Part shown: positions 1-8,892 of the stretch, piece by piece | Layout: each line of letters opens with the position of its first letter | Numbering within the stretch: position 1 is the first letter of the stretch | Assembly: GCF_020907985.1 (NCBI RefSeq) | Contig: NZ_JAJJPA010000005.1 | Location: 210,920 to 274,919, forward strand | DNA: 64,000 nucleotides | Direction: 5' to 3' | Source: Kitasatospora humi | Lineage (GTDB): Bacteria > Actinomycetota > Actinomycetes > Streptomycetales > Streptomycetaceae | Translations under genes and position numbers: made by a program | Notes under the pieces: generated by a model | The model's input: the letters and a program-made list of their open reading frames with translations, nothing else | The model's database searches: none | Told to the model about the DNA's origin: nothing

Positions 1-2
1 AC

Positions 3-884
3 GCGGCGCTGCCCAGGCTGCGGGCCCGGCTGGCCGGACTCGGCGACTCGCTGGTGGTCGGCGGCGGCGACGGGCTGTGGAACGTGCACGTCCATGTGGA
101 CGACGCCGGCGCCGCGGTGGAGGCGGGTGTCGAGGCGGGCCGACCGCACCGGATCCGGATCACCCACTTCGCCGAGGCCGCGGCCCGCGCGCTCGGCGGC
201 GGGCCGACCGCCGAGCCCGCCGCCGAGCGCGCGGTGCTCAGTGTGGTGACCGGTGCCGGCCTGGCCGAGCTGTGCCGCTCGGCCGGCGCCGCGGTGCTGG
301 CCGCCGACCCGGACGCCCCGCCGTCCAGCGGCGAGCTGGTCGCGGCGGTCCGCCGCTGTGCCGCCCGCGAGGTGATCCTGCTGCTCAACGACCCGGAGCT
401 GCGGGCCGGCGCCGGCGCCGCCGCCGACCAGCTGCGCGAGGAGGGCCTGCGGATCGCGGTGCTGCCGACCCGCTCGCCGGTGCAGGGCCTGGCCGCCCTC
501 GCCGTGCACGAGGCCGGCCGCCGGTTCGACGAGGACGTGGTGGCGATGACCTCCGCGGCCGGCGCCACCCGGTACGCCGAACTGGCGATCGCCGAGGGGC
601 AGTCCTGGACGATGGCCGGGGTCTGCCAGGCCGGTGACGTGCTCGGCCTGATCGACGGGGACGTCGCGGTGATCGGCACCGGGGTCGCCGAGACCGGCGC
701 CGAGGTGCTGACCCGGATGCTGGCGGCCGGCGGCGAGCTGGTCACCCTGGTGCTCGGCGACGGCGCCCCCGAGGGGCTGGCCGACCGGCTGGTGGCGCAC
801 GCCCGGCGGCAGCGCCCCGAGGTCGACGTCTCGGTCTTCGCGGGCGGCCCGGAGAGCGCGCCGCTGCTCATCGGGGTCGAGTAG
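3..884 (+). CDS. DAK2 / fatty-acid-kinase-like protein (FakA/YloV type), C-terminal part
   Basis: The reading frame is open from the first bases of the window and ends at 884, so only the last ~293 residues are present and the start lies upstream. The visible part has the alternating alpha/beta, Gly- and Ala-rich character of the C-terminal region of YloV/FakA-type DAK2 proteins. It includes a segment near 540-600 reading EDVVAMTSAAGATRYAELA and a close beginning LIGVE. In Firmicutes FakA binds ATP and phosphorylates fatty acids held by FakB; in actinomycetes the substrate is not settled. It sits directly upstream of recG in the same direction with a ~40-base gap, the usual arrangement in this group. 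The kinase (DAK2) domain itself is outside the window, so the family call rests on this C-terminal part and the neighbourhood. Confidence 0.7.
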   Translation, partial: AALPRLRARLAGLGDSLVVGGGDGLWNVHVHVDDAGAAVEAGVEAGRPHRIRITHFAEAAARALGGGPTAEPAAERAVLSVVTGAGLAELCRSAGAAVLAADPDAPPSSGELVAAVRRCAAREVILLLNDPELRAGAGAAADQLREEGLRIAVLPTRSPVQGLAALAVHEAGRRFDEDVVAMTSAAGATRYAELAIAEGQSWTMAGVCQAGDVLGLIDGDVAVIGTGVAETGAEVLTRMLAAGGELVTLVLGDGAPEGLADRLVAHARRQRPEVDVSVFAGGPESAPLLIGVE

Positions 885-925
885 GACCGCCCGGCTGTCC
901 GCTCCGTGGTGTTCCATAGGGCGTG

Positions 926-3163
926 ATGGCCGCTCTCGACGAACCCCTGACCAAGCTGGTCGGCGACCGCACCGCGAAGGTGCTCGCCGACAGCCTCAAG
1001 CTGCGCACGGTCGGCGACCTGCTGCACCACTACCCGCGCCGGTACGCCGAGCGCGGCGAGCTGACCAGCCTGGACGACCTCCAGGTGGACGAGCACGTCA
1101 CCGTGCTGGCCCGGATCGAGAAGGTGACGCTGATCCCGTTCCGCGGTCGCAAGGGCGACCGCCTGGAGGTGATCGTCACCGACGGGCGCAGCAGGCTCAC
1201 CCTGGTCTTCTTCAACCAGGGCTGGCGGCAGAAGGAGCTGCGGCCGGGCGCCCAGGGCCTGTTCGCCGGCAAGGTCGGCCTGTTCAACCGGACCAGGCAG
1301 CTGGCCTCGCCGGACTACCAACTGCTGGACCAGGAGGAGGGGGCCGGTCAGGATCAGACGGGCACGGCCGAGCAGTTCGCCGGCCGGCTGATCCCGGTCT
1401 ACCCGGCCAGCGCCCAACTGCCCAGCTGGAAGCTGGCCAAGGCGGTCGAGCTGGCCCTGGACACCCGGCTGGACGAGGTCGGTGAGCCGCTGCCGGCCGA
1501 ACTGCGCGCCGACCGCGGCCTGATCGGACTGCCCGAGGCCCTGGAGCTGATCCACCGCCCGCGCAGCCGGGCCGAGTTGGAGCGGGCCAGGGAGAGGCTG
1601 CGGTGGGACGAGGCCTTCGTGCTGCAGATCGCGCTGGCCCAGCGCCGGGCCGCCGCCGGCGCGCTGCCGGCCAAGCCCCGCCCGGTGCGGGGCGGCGGCC
1701 TGCTGGAGGCGTTCGACGCCAAGCTGCCGTTCACCCTGACCGGTGGCCAGCAGGCGGTCGGCCGGGAGATCTTCGCCGACCTGGCCTCCGAGCACCCGAT
1801 GCACCGGCTGCTGCAGGGCGAGGTCGGCTCGGGGAAGACCCTGGTGGCGCTGCGCGCGATGCTCGCCGTGGTGGACGCCGGCGGGCAGGCCGTGCTGCTC
1901 GCGCCCACCGAGGTGCTGGCCCAGCAGCACCACCGCTCGATCGTCGAGATGATGGGGGAGTTGGCCGAGGGCGGGATGCTCGGGGGCTCCGAGATCGGCA
2001 CCGGAGTGGCGCTGCTGACCGGCTCGATGGGCGCGCCGGCCCGCCGGCGGACGCTCTCCGACATGGCCTGCGGCAACGCCGGGATCACCATCGGCACCCA
2101 CGCCCTGATCGAGGACAAGGTGCAGTTCCAGGACCTCGGCCTGGTGGTGGTGGACGAGCAGCACCGGTTCGGCGTGGAGCAGCGCGACGCGCTGCGCGCC
2201 AAGGGCGGCCAGCCGCCGCACCTGCTGGTGATGACCGCCACCCCGATCCCCCGCACGGTCGCGATGACCGTCTTCGGCGATCTGGAGACGTCGGTGCTGG
2301 ACCAGCTGCCGGCCGGCCGTTCGCCGATCTCCACCCATGTGGTGCCGGCCCTGGAGAAGCCCAACTTCCTCACCCGGGCCTGGGAGCGGATCCGCGAGGA
2401 GGTCGCCAAGGGGCACCAGGCCTACGTGGTCTGCCCGCGGATCGGCGACGAGGAGGACGACCCCAAGGCGGCGAAGAAGAAGCGCCGGGCCCCCGAGGAC
2501 TTGGAGGAGCCGGCGGGCGCGGACGCCGGCTCGGGCAGCGACGAGCGGCGCCCGCCGCTGTCGGTGGTGGAGACCGCCGAGATGCTGGCCAGGGGCCCGC
2601 TGGCCGGGCTGCGGCTGGAGATCCTGCACGGCCGCCTCGCCCCGGAGCAGAAGGACGACGTGATGCGCCGGTTCGCGGCCGGCCAGGTCGACGTGCTGGT
2701 CGCCACCACGGTGATCGAGGTGGGCGTCAACGTGCCCAACTCCACCGCGATGGTCATCATGGACGCCGACCGCTTCGGGGTCTCCCAACTGCACCAGCTG
2801 CGCGGCCGGGTGGGCCGGGGTTCCGCGCCGGGCCTGTGCCTGCTGGTCAGCGAGATGCCGGCCGGCTCCGCCGCGCGGGCCCGGCTGGACGCGGTGGCCG
2901 GCACCCTGGACGGCTTCGAGCTCTCCCGGATCGACCTGGAGCAGCGCCGCGAGGGCGATGTGCTGGGCCAGGCGCAGTCCGGGGTGCGCTCCTCGCTGAA
3001 GGTGCTCTCGGTGCTGGACGACGAGGAGGTGATCGCCGCGGCCCGCGAGGAGGCGGCCCGACTGGTCGCCGCCGACCCGGAGTTGGCGGAGCACCAGGAG
3101 CTGCGCGCGGAGCTGGCCGGGCTGCTCGACGAGGATCGCGCGGCCTATCTGGAGAAGGGCTGA
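926..3163 (+). CDS. recG: ATP-dependent DNA helicase RecG
   Basis: Superfamily 2 helicase that remodels stalled replication forks and Holliday junctions. The protein is about 745 residues, normal for the family. An N-terminal wedge/OB region precedes the motor. Walker A GEVGSGKT is at about residues 298-305 and the DExH box reads DEQH at about 410-413, followed by RFGVEQR. Motifs TATPIPRT and QLRGRVGRG are also present. A charged, low-complexity insert (KAAKKKRRAPEDLEEP region, about residues 514-545) separates parts of the second motor domain. I chose ATG 926; a GTG immediately before it (923) would add one residue. No convincing Shine-Dalgarno is visible, and CATAGG lies 5 bases upstream of the ATG, so the message may be leaderless. 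It follows the DAK2-type gene and precedes the unknown HTH gene and rsmD. Confidence 0.95.
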   Translation: MAALDEPLTKLVGDRTAKVLADSLKLRTVGDLLHHYPRRYAERGELTSLDDLQVDEHVTVLARIEKVTLIPFRGRKGDRLEVIVTDGRSRLTLVFFNQGWRQKELRPGAQGLFAGKVGLFNRTRQLASPDYQLLDQEEGAGQDQTGTAEQFAGRLIPVYPASAQLPSWKLAKAVELALDTRLDEVGEPLPAELRADRGLIGLPEALELIHRPRSRAELERARERLRWDEAFVLQIALAQRRAAAGALPAKPRPVRGGGLLEAFDAKLPFTLTGGQQAVGREIFADLASEHPMHRLLQGEVGSGKTLVALRAMLAVVDAGGQAVLLAPTEVLAQQHHRSIVEMMGELAEGGMLGGSEIGTGVALLTGSMGAPARRRTLSDMACGNAGITIGTHALIEDKVQFQDLGLVVVDEQHRFGVEQRDALRAKGGQPPHLLVMTATPIPRTVAMTVFGDLETSVLDQLPAGRSPISTHVVPALEKPNFLTRAWERIREEVAKGHQAYVVCPRIGDEEDDPKAAKKKRRAPEDLEEPAGADAGSGSDERRPPLSVVETAEMLARGPLAGLRLEILHGRLAPEQKDDVMRRFAAGQVDVLVATTVIEVGVNVPNSTAMVIMDADRFGVSQLHQLRGRVGRGSAPGLCLLVSEMPAGSAARARLDAVAGTLDGFELSRIDLEQRREGDVLGQAQSGVRSSLKVLSVLDDEEVIAAAREEAARLVAADPELAEHQELRAELAGLLDEDRAAYLEKG

Positions 3164-3278
3164 GCGGTCCTTCGCGTTCGGGCCGGCCGGGCCGGAATTG
3201 TCAGTGCCCCGAGAGAGGATGAAGGTGTTCAGGACGCAGCCAACGTGCATTCCTGGCACGACACTTGGGGGTTCTCAC

Positions 3279-3788
3279 ATGGCATTCCGTCATCTCAACG
3301 AGCTTCCGCTGGGCGACAAGGTGTTCCGGGTCGAGCTGGCCAGCGACGACGACCGCGAGGTCACCCTCACCCTGACCGGCTGGCGCGAGGGGGCCGCGGC
3401 CGCCCCGCTGGCCAGCGGCCGGCTGCGGCTCCCGGTGGAGGACGTGGCCAACCTGCGGATCGCGCTCAACCGGGCGCTGCGCGCGCTGGCGATCGTGGCC
3501 GACGTCTCCGAGCCGATCCCCGACCGCGACGTGCTGCGCGAGCTCTACCCCGGCCACGGGGCCCCCTGGGTGCCGCAGCACGAGGAGGAGCTGACCCGGC
3601 GGTTCCACGAGGGCGAGAGCATCGCCCGGATCGCCGCCCGGTTCGGCCGCACGCCCGACTCGGTCCGCACCAAGCTGCGCGAGCTCGGCCACGACCCGCG
3701 GCGCCCCGAGTTCTGCCCGCCGGACGGCTGCCTGTCCTGGTCGCGGTACGCCTCGCCGGCCCTGCTCGGCGCAACCCCGCAGGAGTAA
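3279..3788 (+). CDS. Unknown protein with C-terminal helix-turn-helix-like segment
   Basis: A 169-residue protein that I do not recognise. The start ATG 3279 follows a GGGGG run (3267-3271) at suitable distance; an in-frame GTG at 3198 would add 27 residues of atypical composition. The N-terminal ~85 residues (MAFRHLNELPLGDKVFRVEL onward) look like a small beta-rich domain. Residues ~95-135 (EELTRRFHEGESIARIAARF followed by GRTPDSVRTKLREL) resemble a resolvase/sigma-type helix-turn-helix that could bind DNA. The last 35 residues contain two Cys (FCPPDGC). The position between recG and rsmD on the same strand suggests co-transcription with rsmD, but there is no functional link. A transcriptional or DNA-binding role is inference from the HTH alone. 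Confidence 0.7.
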   Translation: MAFRHLNELPLGDKVFRVELASDDDREVTLTLTGWREGAAAAPLASGRLRLPVEDVANLRIALNRALRALAIVADVSEPIPDRDVLRELYPGHGAPWVPQHEEELTRRFHEGESIARIAARFGRTPDSVRTKLRELGHDPRRPEFCPPDGCLSWSRYASPALLGATPQE

Positions 3789-3859
3789 CCCGTCGCCCGG
3801 GCCGCCGGTCGCCCCGTATAGCGTGGTCGTACCCGAGACCGATCGCACGAAGGATGGGT

Positions 3860-4423
3860 ATGACCCGCGTCATCGCCGGGGCGGCCGGCGGCCGTCGGCT
3901 GGCCGTCCCGCCCGGCCGGGGTACCCGGCCGACCTCCGACAAGGCCCGCGAGGCGATGTTCTCCACCCTGGAGTCGCTGCGCGGCACCCTGGCCGGGGCC
4001 CGGCTGCTCGACCTGTACGCCGGCTCCGGCGCGGTCGGCCTGGAGGCGCTCTCCCGGGGCGCCGAGCGGGTGCTGCTGGTGGAGGCGGACGCGGCGGCGG
4101 CCCGGGTGGTCCGGGCCAATGTGAAGACGGTCGGCCTGCCCGGCGCGGAGGTGCGGGCCGAGCGGGCCGAGCGGGTGGTGGCGGGACCGGTCCCGTCGAC
4201 CCCGTTCGACCTGGTCTTCCTGGATCCGCCCTATGCGGTGGGCGACGCCGAGGTGCGCGAGATGCTGATCACACTCCGGGCTGGGGGCTGGATCACGGAC
4301 GACGCACTCGTCACCGTGGAACGCAGCACCCGGGGCGGCGAGTTCGCCTGGCCCGGGGGCTTCGAAGCGCTCCGCTCCCGCCGCTACGGCGAGGGCACGC
4401 TCTGGTACGGACAGGCCGTCTGA
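3860..4423 (+). CDS. rsmD: 16S rRNA (guanine(966)-N2)-methyltransferase RsmD
   Basis: Class I SAM-dependent methyltransferase of 187 residues that modifies 16S rRNA in the small-subunit head. It begins TRVIAGAAGGRRL, the family opening. The SAM-binding motif is DLYAGSGAVGLEALSRGA, and the catalytic motif IV is FLDPPYA (DPPY). Two ATGs are in frame, 3854 and 3860. The AAGGA at 3850-3854 is correctly spaced only for 3860, so that start was chosen. The gene lies 60 bases upstream of coaD, the pairing seen across actinobacteria. Confidence 0.95.
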   Translation: MTRVIAGAAGGRRLAVPPGRGTRPTSDKAREAMFSTLESLRGTLAGARLLDLYAGSGAVGLEALSRGAERVLLVEADAAAARVVRANVKTVGLPGAEVRAERAERVVAGPVPSTPFDLVFLDPPYAVGDAEVREMLITLRAGGWITDDALVTVERSTRGGEFAWPGGFEALRSRRYGEGTLWYGQAV

Positions 4424-4483
4424 GGCCCGGCCCCGCCGAGCTCCGCAGCGATCCAGCGACTTGCCGAAAGGGACACCACCGAA

Positions 4484-4975
4484 ATGCGCCGCGCCGTCTG
4501 TCCCGGGTCCTTCGACCCGATCACCAACGGGCACCTCGACATCATCGAACGGGCATCCAAGCTCTACGACGAGGTGTACGTCGCGGTGCTGATCAACCAG
4601 AACAAGCGGGGGCTCTTCAGTGTCGAGGAGCGGATCGAGATGATCGAGGAGACCTGCGCGCAGTACGGCAACGTCAGGGTCGAGTCGCACCACGGCCTGC
4701 TGGTGGACTTCTGCCTGGAGCGCGGCATCCCGGCCATCGTGAAGGGCCTGCGCGCGGTCAGCGACTTCGACTACGAGCTGCAGATGGCGCAGATGAACCG
4801 CGGCCTGACCGGCGTGGAGACCCTCTTCGTGCCCACCTCGCCGACCTACAGCTTCCTGTCGTCGACGCTGGTCAAGGAGGTCGCGGGCTACGGGCGTGAC
4901 GTCTCGCACCTGATCCCGCCCACCGTGCACCGCCGCCTGGTGGACCGGATCGCCGAGCGGGCCGCCGAACGGTGA
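4484..4975 (+). CDS. coaD: Phosphopantetheine adenylyltransferase CoaD
   Basis: Catalyses 4'-phosphopantetheine + ATP to dephospho-CoA + PPi, the penultimate step of CoA synthesis in the cytosol. The protein is 163 residues, the usual length. It opens with the nucleotidyltransferase signature CPGSFDPITNGHLDIIERA (GxFDPxTxGH), and the C-terminal half carries STLVKEVAGYGRDVSHLIP, typical of the hexameric bacterial enzyme. The start ATG 4484 is preceded by GAAAGGGA. It follows rsmD closely and precedes the SepIVA-like gene. Confidence 0.97.
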   Translation: MRRAVCPGSFDPITNGHLDIIERASKLYDEVYVAVLINQNKRGLFSVEERIEMIEETCAQYGNVRVESHHGLLVDFCLERGIPAIVKGLRAVSDFDYELQMAQMNRGLTGVETLFVPTSPTYSFLSSTLVKEVAGYGRDVSHLIPPTVHRRLVDRIAERAAER

Positions 4976-5047
4976 GAGGGGGGCGCGGATTCTGACGTAC
5001 AGTCGGTATCCCCGCCCCGCGGTTACTCACGGAAAGACGGAAGCCCC

Positions 5048-6196
5048 GTGGACGTGCAGAACAGAGTCGACGAGATCATCGGCGTGGTCGAGAGCGCCAG
5101 GTCGATGCCCATGTCGGCGTCCTGTGTGGTGAACCGGGCCGAGCTGGTCGCGATGCTGCGCGAGCTGCGCGAGTCGCTGCCGGCGGAGCTCGCGCAGGCG
5201 CAGTCCGTGATGGCCGACCACGAGCAGATGGTGGCCGACGCCCGCGGGGAGGCCGAGCGAATCATCCAGGGCGCGCACGCCGAGCGGGGCTCGCTGATCT
5301 CCGACACCGAGGTGGTCCGCCGCGCCCAGGCCGAGGCCGACAAGATCATGGCCGAGGCCCGCGAGGAGGTCTCGGTCAAGCGCCAGGAGGCCGACGACTA
5401 CGTCGACTCCAAGCTGGCCAACTTCGAGGTGGTGCTCACCAAGACGCTGGGCGCGGTCGGCCGCGGCCGCGACAAGCTGCGCGGCGAGGGCGGCTACGAG
5501 GCCGAGGACGGCGAGGAGTTCCAGTCGCGCACCAGCCCCAGCCCGGAGGTCGACGAGTACGTCGACGCCAAGCTCGCCACCCTGCAGGCGGTGCTCAGCG
5601 GCACCCTGGAGGCGGTCGGCCGGGGCCGCGACAAGCTGCTCGGCAAGAAGCCGATCGACGAGCTGGCCGCCTACCTCGCCCTCGCCGACGAGGCCCAGGA
5701 GCAGAAGGACCGGGCCGAGGCGGTGGCCGCGGGCTTCGCCGCCGACGGCGAGGAGGAGCGGCCCTGGTACCGCGAGCCGGACCAGCAGCCGGCCGCCGCG
5801 GCCTGGCCGGGCCAGCAGGGCGGCGTCGAGGGCGGCTGGCCGCAGGCCCCCGAGCAGGGCGGCTACCCGACCCAGCAGCCCGCCCTGGCCGCCTACCCCG
5901 GTGAGTACCAGGACCCGTACGGCGGCGGCTACGACCCCGCCGCGGCGGCCTACGGCCACGGCCAGTACGGCGGCTACCAGCAGCCCGAGCACGCCGACCC
6001 GTACGCGACCGGCTACGGCACCGGGTACCAGGAGCCGCCCGGCGGCTACCAGGTTCCGCCGCAGCCCGGCTACCAACCCCAGCAGTACCAGGGCTACCAG
6101 CAGGGTGGCGGCCAGCAGCCGGCGCTGGACGAGACCAGCTTCTTCGACACCAGCATGATCGACATGACCCGGCTGCGCGAGCTCGGCGGCCGCTGA
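5048..6196 (+). CDS. sepIVA: SepIVA-like DivIVA-family septation protein with duplicated motif
   Basis: A 382-residue coiled-coil protein starting at GTG 5048 (MDVQNRVDEIIGVVESARSM). Residues ~30-120 are charged heptad-rich helix typical of DivIVA-like proteins; such proteins are often mis-annotated as ATP synthase subunit B. The assignment to SepIVA, which acts in mycobacterial septation, rests on synteny: in mycobacteria sepIVA also precedes yceD/DUF177, rnc, mutM and smc. A 27-residue motif is present twice, at residues 118-144 and 171-197 (YVDSKLANFEVVL / YVDAKLATLQAVL, each ending AVGRGRDKL), with about 19 identical positions. From ~residue 240 the protein is a Gln/Pro/Gly/Tyr-rich, presumably disordered tail, ending in a short hydrophobic motif (TSFFDTSMIDMTRLREL). 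The membrane or septal partner is unknown. Confidence 0.75.
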   Translation: MDVQNRVDEIIGVVESARSMPMSASCVVNRAELVAMLRELRESLPAELAQAQSVMADHEQMVADARGEAERIIQGAHAERGSLISDTEVVRRAQAEADKIMAEAREEVSVKRQEADDYVDSKLANFEVVLTKTLGAVGRGRDKLRGEGGYEAEDGEEFQSRTSPSPEVDEYVDAKLATLQAVLSGTLEAVGRGRDKLLGKKPIDELAAYLALADEAQEQKDRAEAVAAGFAADGEEERPWYREPDQQPAAAAWPGQQGGVEGGWPQAPEQGGYPTQQPALAAYPGEYQDPYGGGYDPAAAAYGHGQYGGYQQPEHADPYATGYGTGYQEPPGGYQVPPQPGYQPQQYQGYQQGGGQQPALDETSFFDTSMIDMTRLRELGGR

Positions 6197-6372
6197 GCCG
6201 GCGGCGCAGGGCGCGAAGTTGGGCCTGGGCGCGCTCTCGGGTACGCTGACCACTCCGGCCCTTTTGAATGCCGGATCGTTCGGCTGCCCGCGCACCCCTC
6301 GTGCGTGACCCGGACCACACAGACCGCACCGCGCGCCGCAGGGATGCGCCCGCCGCCAGGAAGTCAGGAACC

Positions 6373-7008
6373 GTGAACCGCCTCGACCACCGCGACCCGC
6401 TCGTGTTCGACACGCATGAGCTCGGCCGCCGCCCCGGTTCGATGCGCGAGGTCTCCCGCACCCTCCAGGCGCCCGAGGGCTTCGGCATCGAGGACGTCAT
6501 CGGCGTCCCGGTCGGCAGCGAGATCGCGCTGGAGCTGCGGCTGGAGTCGGTGGTCGAGGGCGTGCTCGTCACGGGTACCGCCGAGGCCGAGGTGACCGGC
6601 GAGTGCGTGCGCTGCCTGGAGCCGGTCGAGGACGAACTCGACGTCGACTTCCAGGAGCTGTACTACTACCCGGAGACCGACGAGCGCGGCCGGGCGACCT
6701 CCCAGGACGACGAGTCCGACGAGGACGAGGAAGAGACTTACCGGTTGGAGGGCGATTTCTTCGACCTCGAACCGGTGCTGCGTGACGCGGTGGTGCTCGC
6801 ACTGCCGCTGCAGCCGGTGTGCCGGGAAGACTGCCTGGGCCTGTGCTCCGAGTGCGGGGCGCTGCTCAACGAGGACCCGGACCACCACCACGATGCCGTC
6901 GACCCCCGGTGGGCGGCTCTGCAGGGACTCTCCGCCGGCCACGGCGACGAGGGTGACGAGAAGACCAGCGACACCCGTGAGGGTCTCGCGGAGAACCAGG
7001 AGAAGTAG
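6373..7008 (+). CDS. yceD: YceD / DUF177 family protein
   Basis: A 211-residue acidic protein started at GTG 6373, which has AGGAA six bases upstream. DUF177 proteins are almost always encoded just upstream of rpmF and have been linked to 23S rRNA accumulation. The family pattern is visible: a CVRC pair in the middle ([10 protein letters not shown]) and a late cluster [13 protein letters not shown] that probably binds metal. A very acidic linker ([10 protein letters not shown]) lies between them, and the end is a poorly conserved charged tail. Its stop is two bases before the rpmF start, so the two are translated from one message. Confidence 0.9.
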   Translation: MNRLDHRDPLVFDTHELGRRPGSMREVSRTLQAPEGFGIEDVIGVPVGSEIALELRLESVVEGVLVTGTAEAEVTGECVRCLEPVEDELDVDFQELYYYPETDERGRATSQDDESDEDEEETYRLEGDFFDLEPVLRDAVVLALPLQPVCREDCLGLCSECGALLNEDPDHHHDAVDPRWAALQGLSAGHGDEGDEKTSDTREGLAENQEK

Positions 7009-7010
7009 CC

Positions 7011-7184
7011 GTGGCTGTTCCGAAGCGGAAGATGTCGCGCAGCAACACGCGCCACCGCCGTAGCAACTGGAAGGCCGTTGTCCCCGCGCTCGTCGCGTGC
7101 GACCGCTGCCACGAGCCGAAGCTCGCGCACATCGCGTGCCCGAGCTGCGGCACGTACAACCGTCGCCAGGTCCTCTCGGTCTGA
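7011..7184 (+). CDS. rpmF: 50S ribosomal protein L32
   Basis: A 57-residue ribosomal protein of the large subunit, starting GTG ([20 protein letters not shown]). It is the zinc-binding (C+) form: Cys30, Cys33, Cys43 and Cys46 in CDRC...CPSC. Streptomycetes often carry zinc-free paralogues elsewhere that are induced by zinc starvation; this one is the cysteine-containing housekeeping form. It begins two bases after the yceD stop, and rnc follows 20 bases downstream. Confidence 0.97.
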   Translation: MAVPKRKMSRSNTRHRRSNWKAVVPALVACDRCHEPKLAHIACPSCGTYNRRQVLSV

Positions 7185-7204
7185 TCGGCGGGGTGGACGG
7201 ATCG

Positions 7205-7984
7205 ATGTCGGACGCTCACTCCTCCCGCAAGTCGGGTCCCCGCAAAAGCGGGGGTGAACCGGGCAGCGGGCCGGCTTCGACCGCATACGACGTTCTGGAA
7301 GGGCGCCTCGGGTACACGCTTGAGCGCGCCCTTCTGGTACGTGCCCTGACACACCGCTCGTTCGCGTACGAGAACGGCGGGCTGCCCACCAACGAGCGCC
7401 TGGAGTTCCTGGGCGACTCGGTGCTGGGCCTGGTGGTGACCGACACCCTCTACCGCATCCACCCGGACGTCCCGGAGGGCACGCTCGCCAAGTTGCGCGC
7501 CGCGGTGGTCAATTCGCGCGCGCTCGCCGAGGTCGGCCGCGGCCTAAACCTCGGTGCCTTCATCCGGCTCGGCAAGGGCGAGGAGGGCACCGGTGGACGT
7601 GACAAGTCCTCGATCCTCGCGGACACCGTCGAGGCGATCATCGGCGCCGTCTACCTGGACCAGGGCCTGGACGCCGCCACCGAGTTCGTCCACCGGTTGT
7701 TCGACCCGCTGATCGCGGAGTCCTCGCAGCTGGGCGCCGGTCTGGACTGGAAGACCAGCCTGCAGGAGCTGACCGCCCAGGTGGGCATCGGCGTGCCGGA
7801 GTACGTGGTCGAGGAGTCCGGTCCGGACCACGAGAAGACCTTCAACGCCGCGGCCCGGGTGGCCGGCGAGGCCTTCGGCAGCGGCACCGGCCGCTCCAAG
7901 AAGGAGGCCGAGCAGAAGGCCGCCGAGAGCGCCTGGCGGGCCATCAAGGCCAAGTACGGCGACCCGACCGCACCCGCAGCCTGA
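7205..7984 (+). CDS. rnc: Ribonuclease III
   Basis: Double-strand-specific endoribonuclease that processes rRNA precursors; in Streptomyces it also affects antibiotic production (the AbsB function). The protein is 259 residues. The catalytic domain carries [13 protein letters not shown], with the acidic residues needed for Mg2+ binding, and a second acidic site [13 protein letters not shown]. The C-terminal double-stranded-RNA-binding domain begins at [10 protein letters not shown] and ends [17 protein letters not shown] chose ATG 7205; an in-frame GTG at 7193 would add four residues. A ~25-residue polar N-terminal extension is usual in this family. mutM follows after 17 bases. Confidence 0.96.
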   Translation: MSDAHSSRKSGPRKSGGEPGSGPASTAYDVLEGRLGYTLERALLVRALTHRSFAYENGGLPTNERLEFLGDSVLGLVVTDTLYRIHPDVPEGTLAKLRAAVVNSRALAEVGRGLNLGAFIRLGKGEEGTGGRDKSSILADTVEAIIGAVYLDQGLDAATEFVHRLFDPLIAESSQLGAGLDWKTSLQELTAQVGIGVPEYVVEESGPDHEKTFNAAARVAGEAFGSGTGRSKKEAEQKAAESAWRAIKAKYGDPTAPAA

Positions 7985-8001
7985 GGGCGGCGAGCCGGCC
8001 G

Positions 8002-8892
8002 ATGCCCGAACTCCCCGAGGTCGAGGTGGTCCGACGCGGCCTGGACCGCTGGGTCTCCGGCCGGACCGTGGCCGAGGTCGAGGTCTGCCACCCCCGCGCG
8101 GTGCGCCGGCAGACCGGCGGCGGCCTGGACTTCGCCGCCCGGCTGACCGGCCGCGTCCTGGGCCCGGCCCGGCGCCGCGGCAAGTACCTGTGGCTTCCGG
8201 TCGACGAGGCCGCCGGGGATCGCCGCAGCGCCCTGCTCGGGCACCTCGGGATGAGCGGTCAGCTGCTGGTGCAGGACCCGGCCGTGCCCGACGAGACCCA
8301 TCTGCGGATCCGGCTGCGGTTCACCGACGGCGGCCGCGAACTGCGCTTCGTGGACCAGCGCACCTTCGGCCACCTGGCCGTCGACGACCTGCTGTTCGAC
8401 GGGCCGGGCGACGCCCAGGGCCTGCCCGCCGCGCTCGCCCACATCGCCCGCGACCCGCTGGACCCGCTCTTCGACGACGCCGGGTTCTTCACCGCGCTGC
8501 GCGCCAAGCGCACCACCGTGAAGCGGGCGCTGCTCGACCAGTCGCTGATCAGCGGCGTCGGCAACATCTACGCCGACGAGGCGCTGTGGCGCTCCAAACT
8601 GCACTACGACCGCCCCACCGAGACCCTGACCCGTCCGCTGGCCGCCACCCTGCTGGCCAACGCCCGGGAGGTGATGACGGCCGCGCTGGCGGTCGGCGGC
8701 ACCAGCTTCGACAGCCTCTACGTCAACGTCAACGGCGAGAGCGGCTACTTCTCCCGCTCGCTGGACGCCTACGGGCGCGAGGGCGAGCCCTGTTACCGCT
8801 GCGGCACCCCGATCCGCCGGGCGGCCTGGATGAACCGCTCCAGCTACTTCTGCCCGCGCTGCCAGCGCGTGCCGCGCCAGCGCGCCTACTGA
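8002..8892 (+). CDS. mutM: Formamidopyrimidine-DNA glycosylase (Fpg/MutM)
   Basis: Bifunctional DNA glycosylase/AP lyase that removes 8-oxoguanine and formamidopyrimidines. It opens [13 protein letters not shown], which supplies the catalytic Pro2 and Glu3 after Met removal. The helix-two-turn-helix region reads [20 protein letters not shown]. The C-terminal zinc finger is [20 protein letters not shown] followed by CPRCQ. The length, 296 residues, is normal. The last 7 bases overlap the end of the convergent membrane protein gene. Confidence 0.97.
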   Translation: MPELPEVEVVRRGLDRWVSGRTVAEVEVCHPRAVRRQTGGGLDFAARLTGRVLGPARRRGKYLWLPVDEAAGDRRSALLGHLGMSGQLLVQDPAVPDETHLRIRLRFTDGGRELRFVDQRTFGHLAVDDLLFDGPGDAQGLPAALAHIARDPLDPLFDDAGFFTALRAKRTTVKRALLDQSLISGVGNIYADEALWRSKLHYDRPTETLTRPLAATLLANAREVMTAALAVGGTSFDSLYVNVNGESGYFSRSLDAYGREGEPCYRCGTPIRRAAWMNRSSYFCPRCQRVPRQRAY

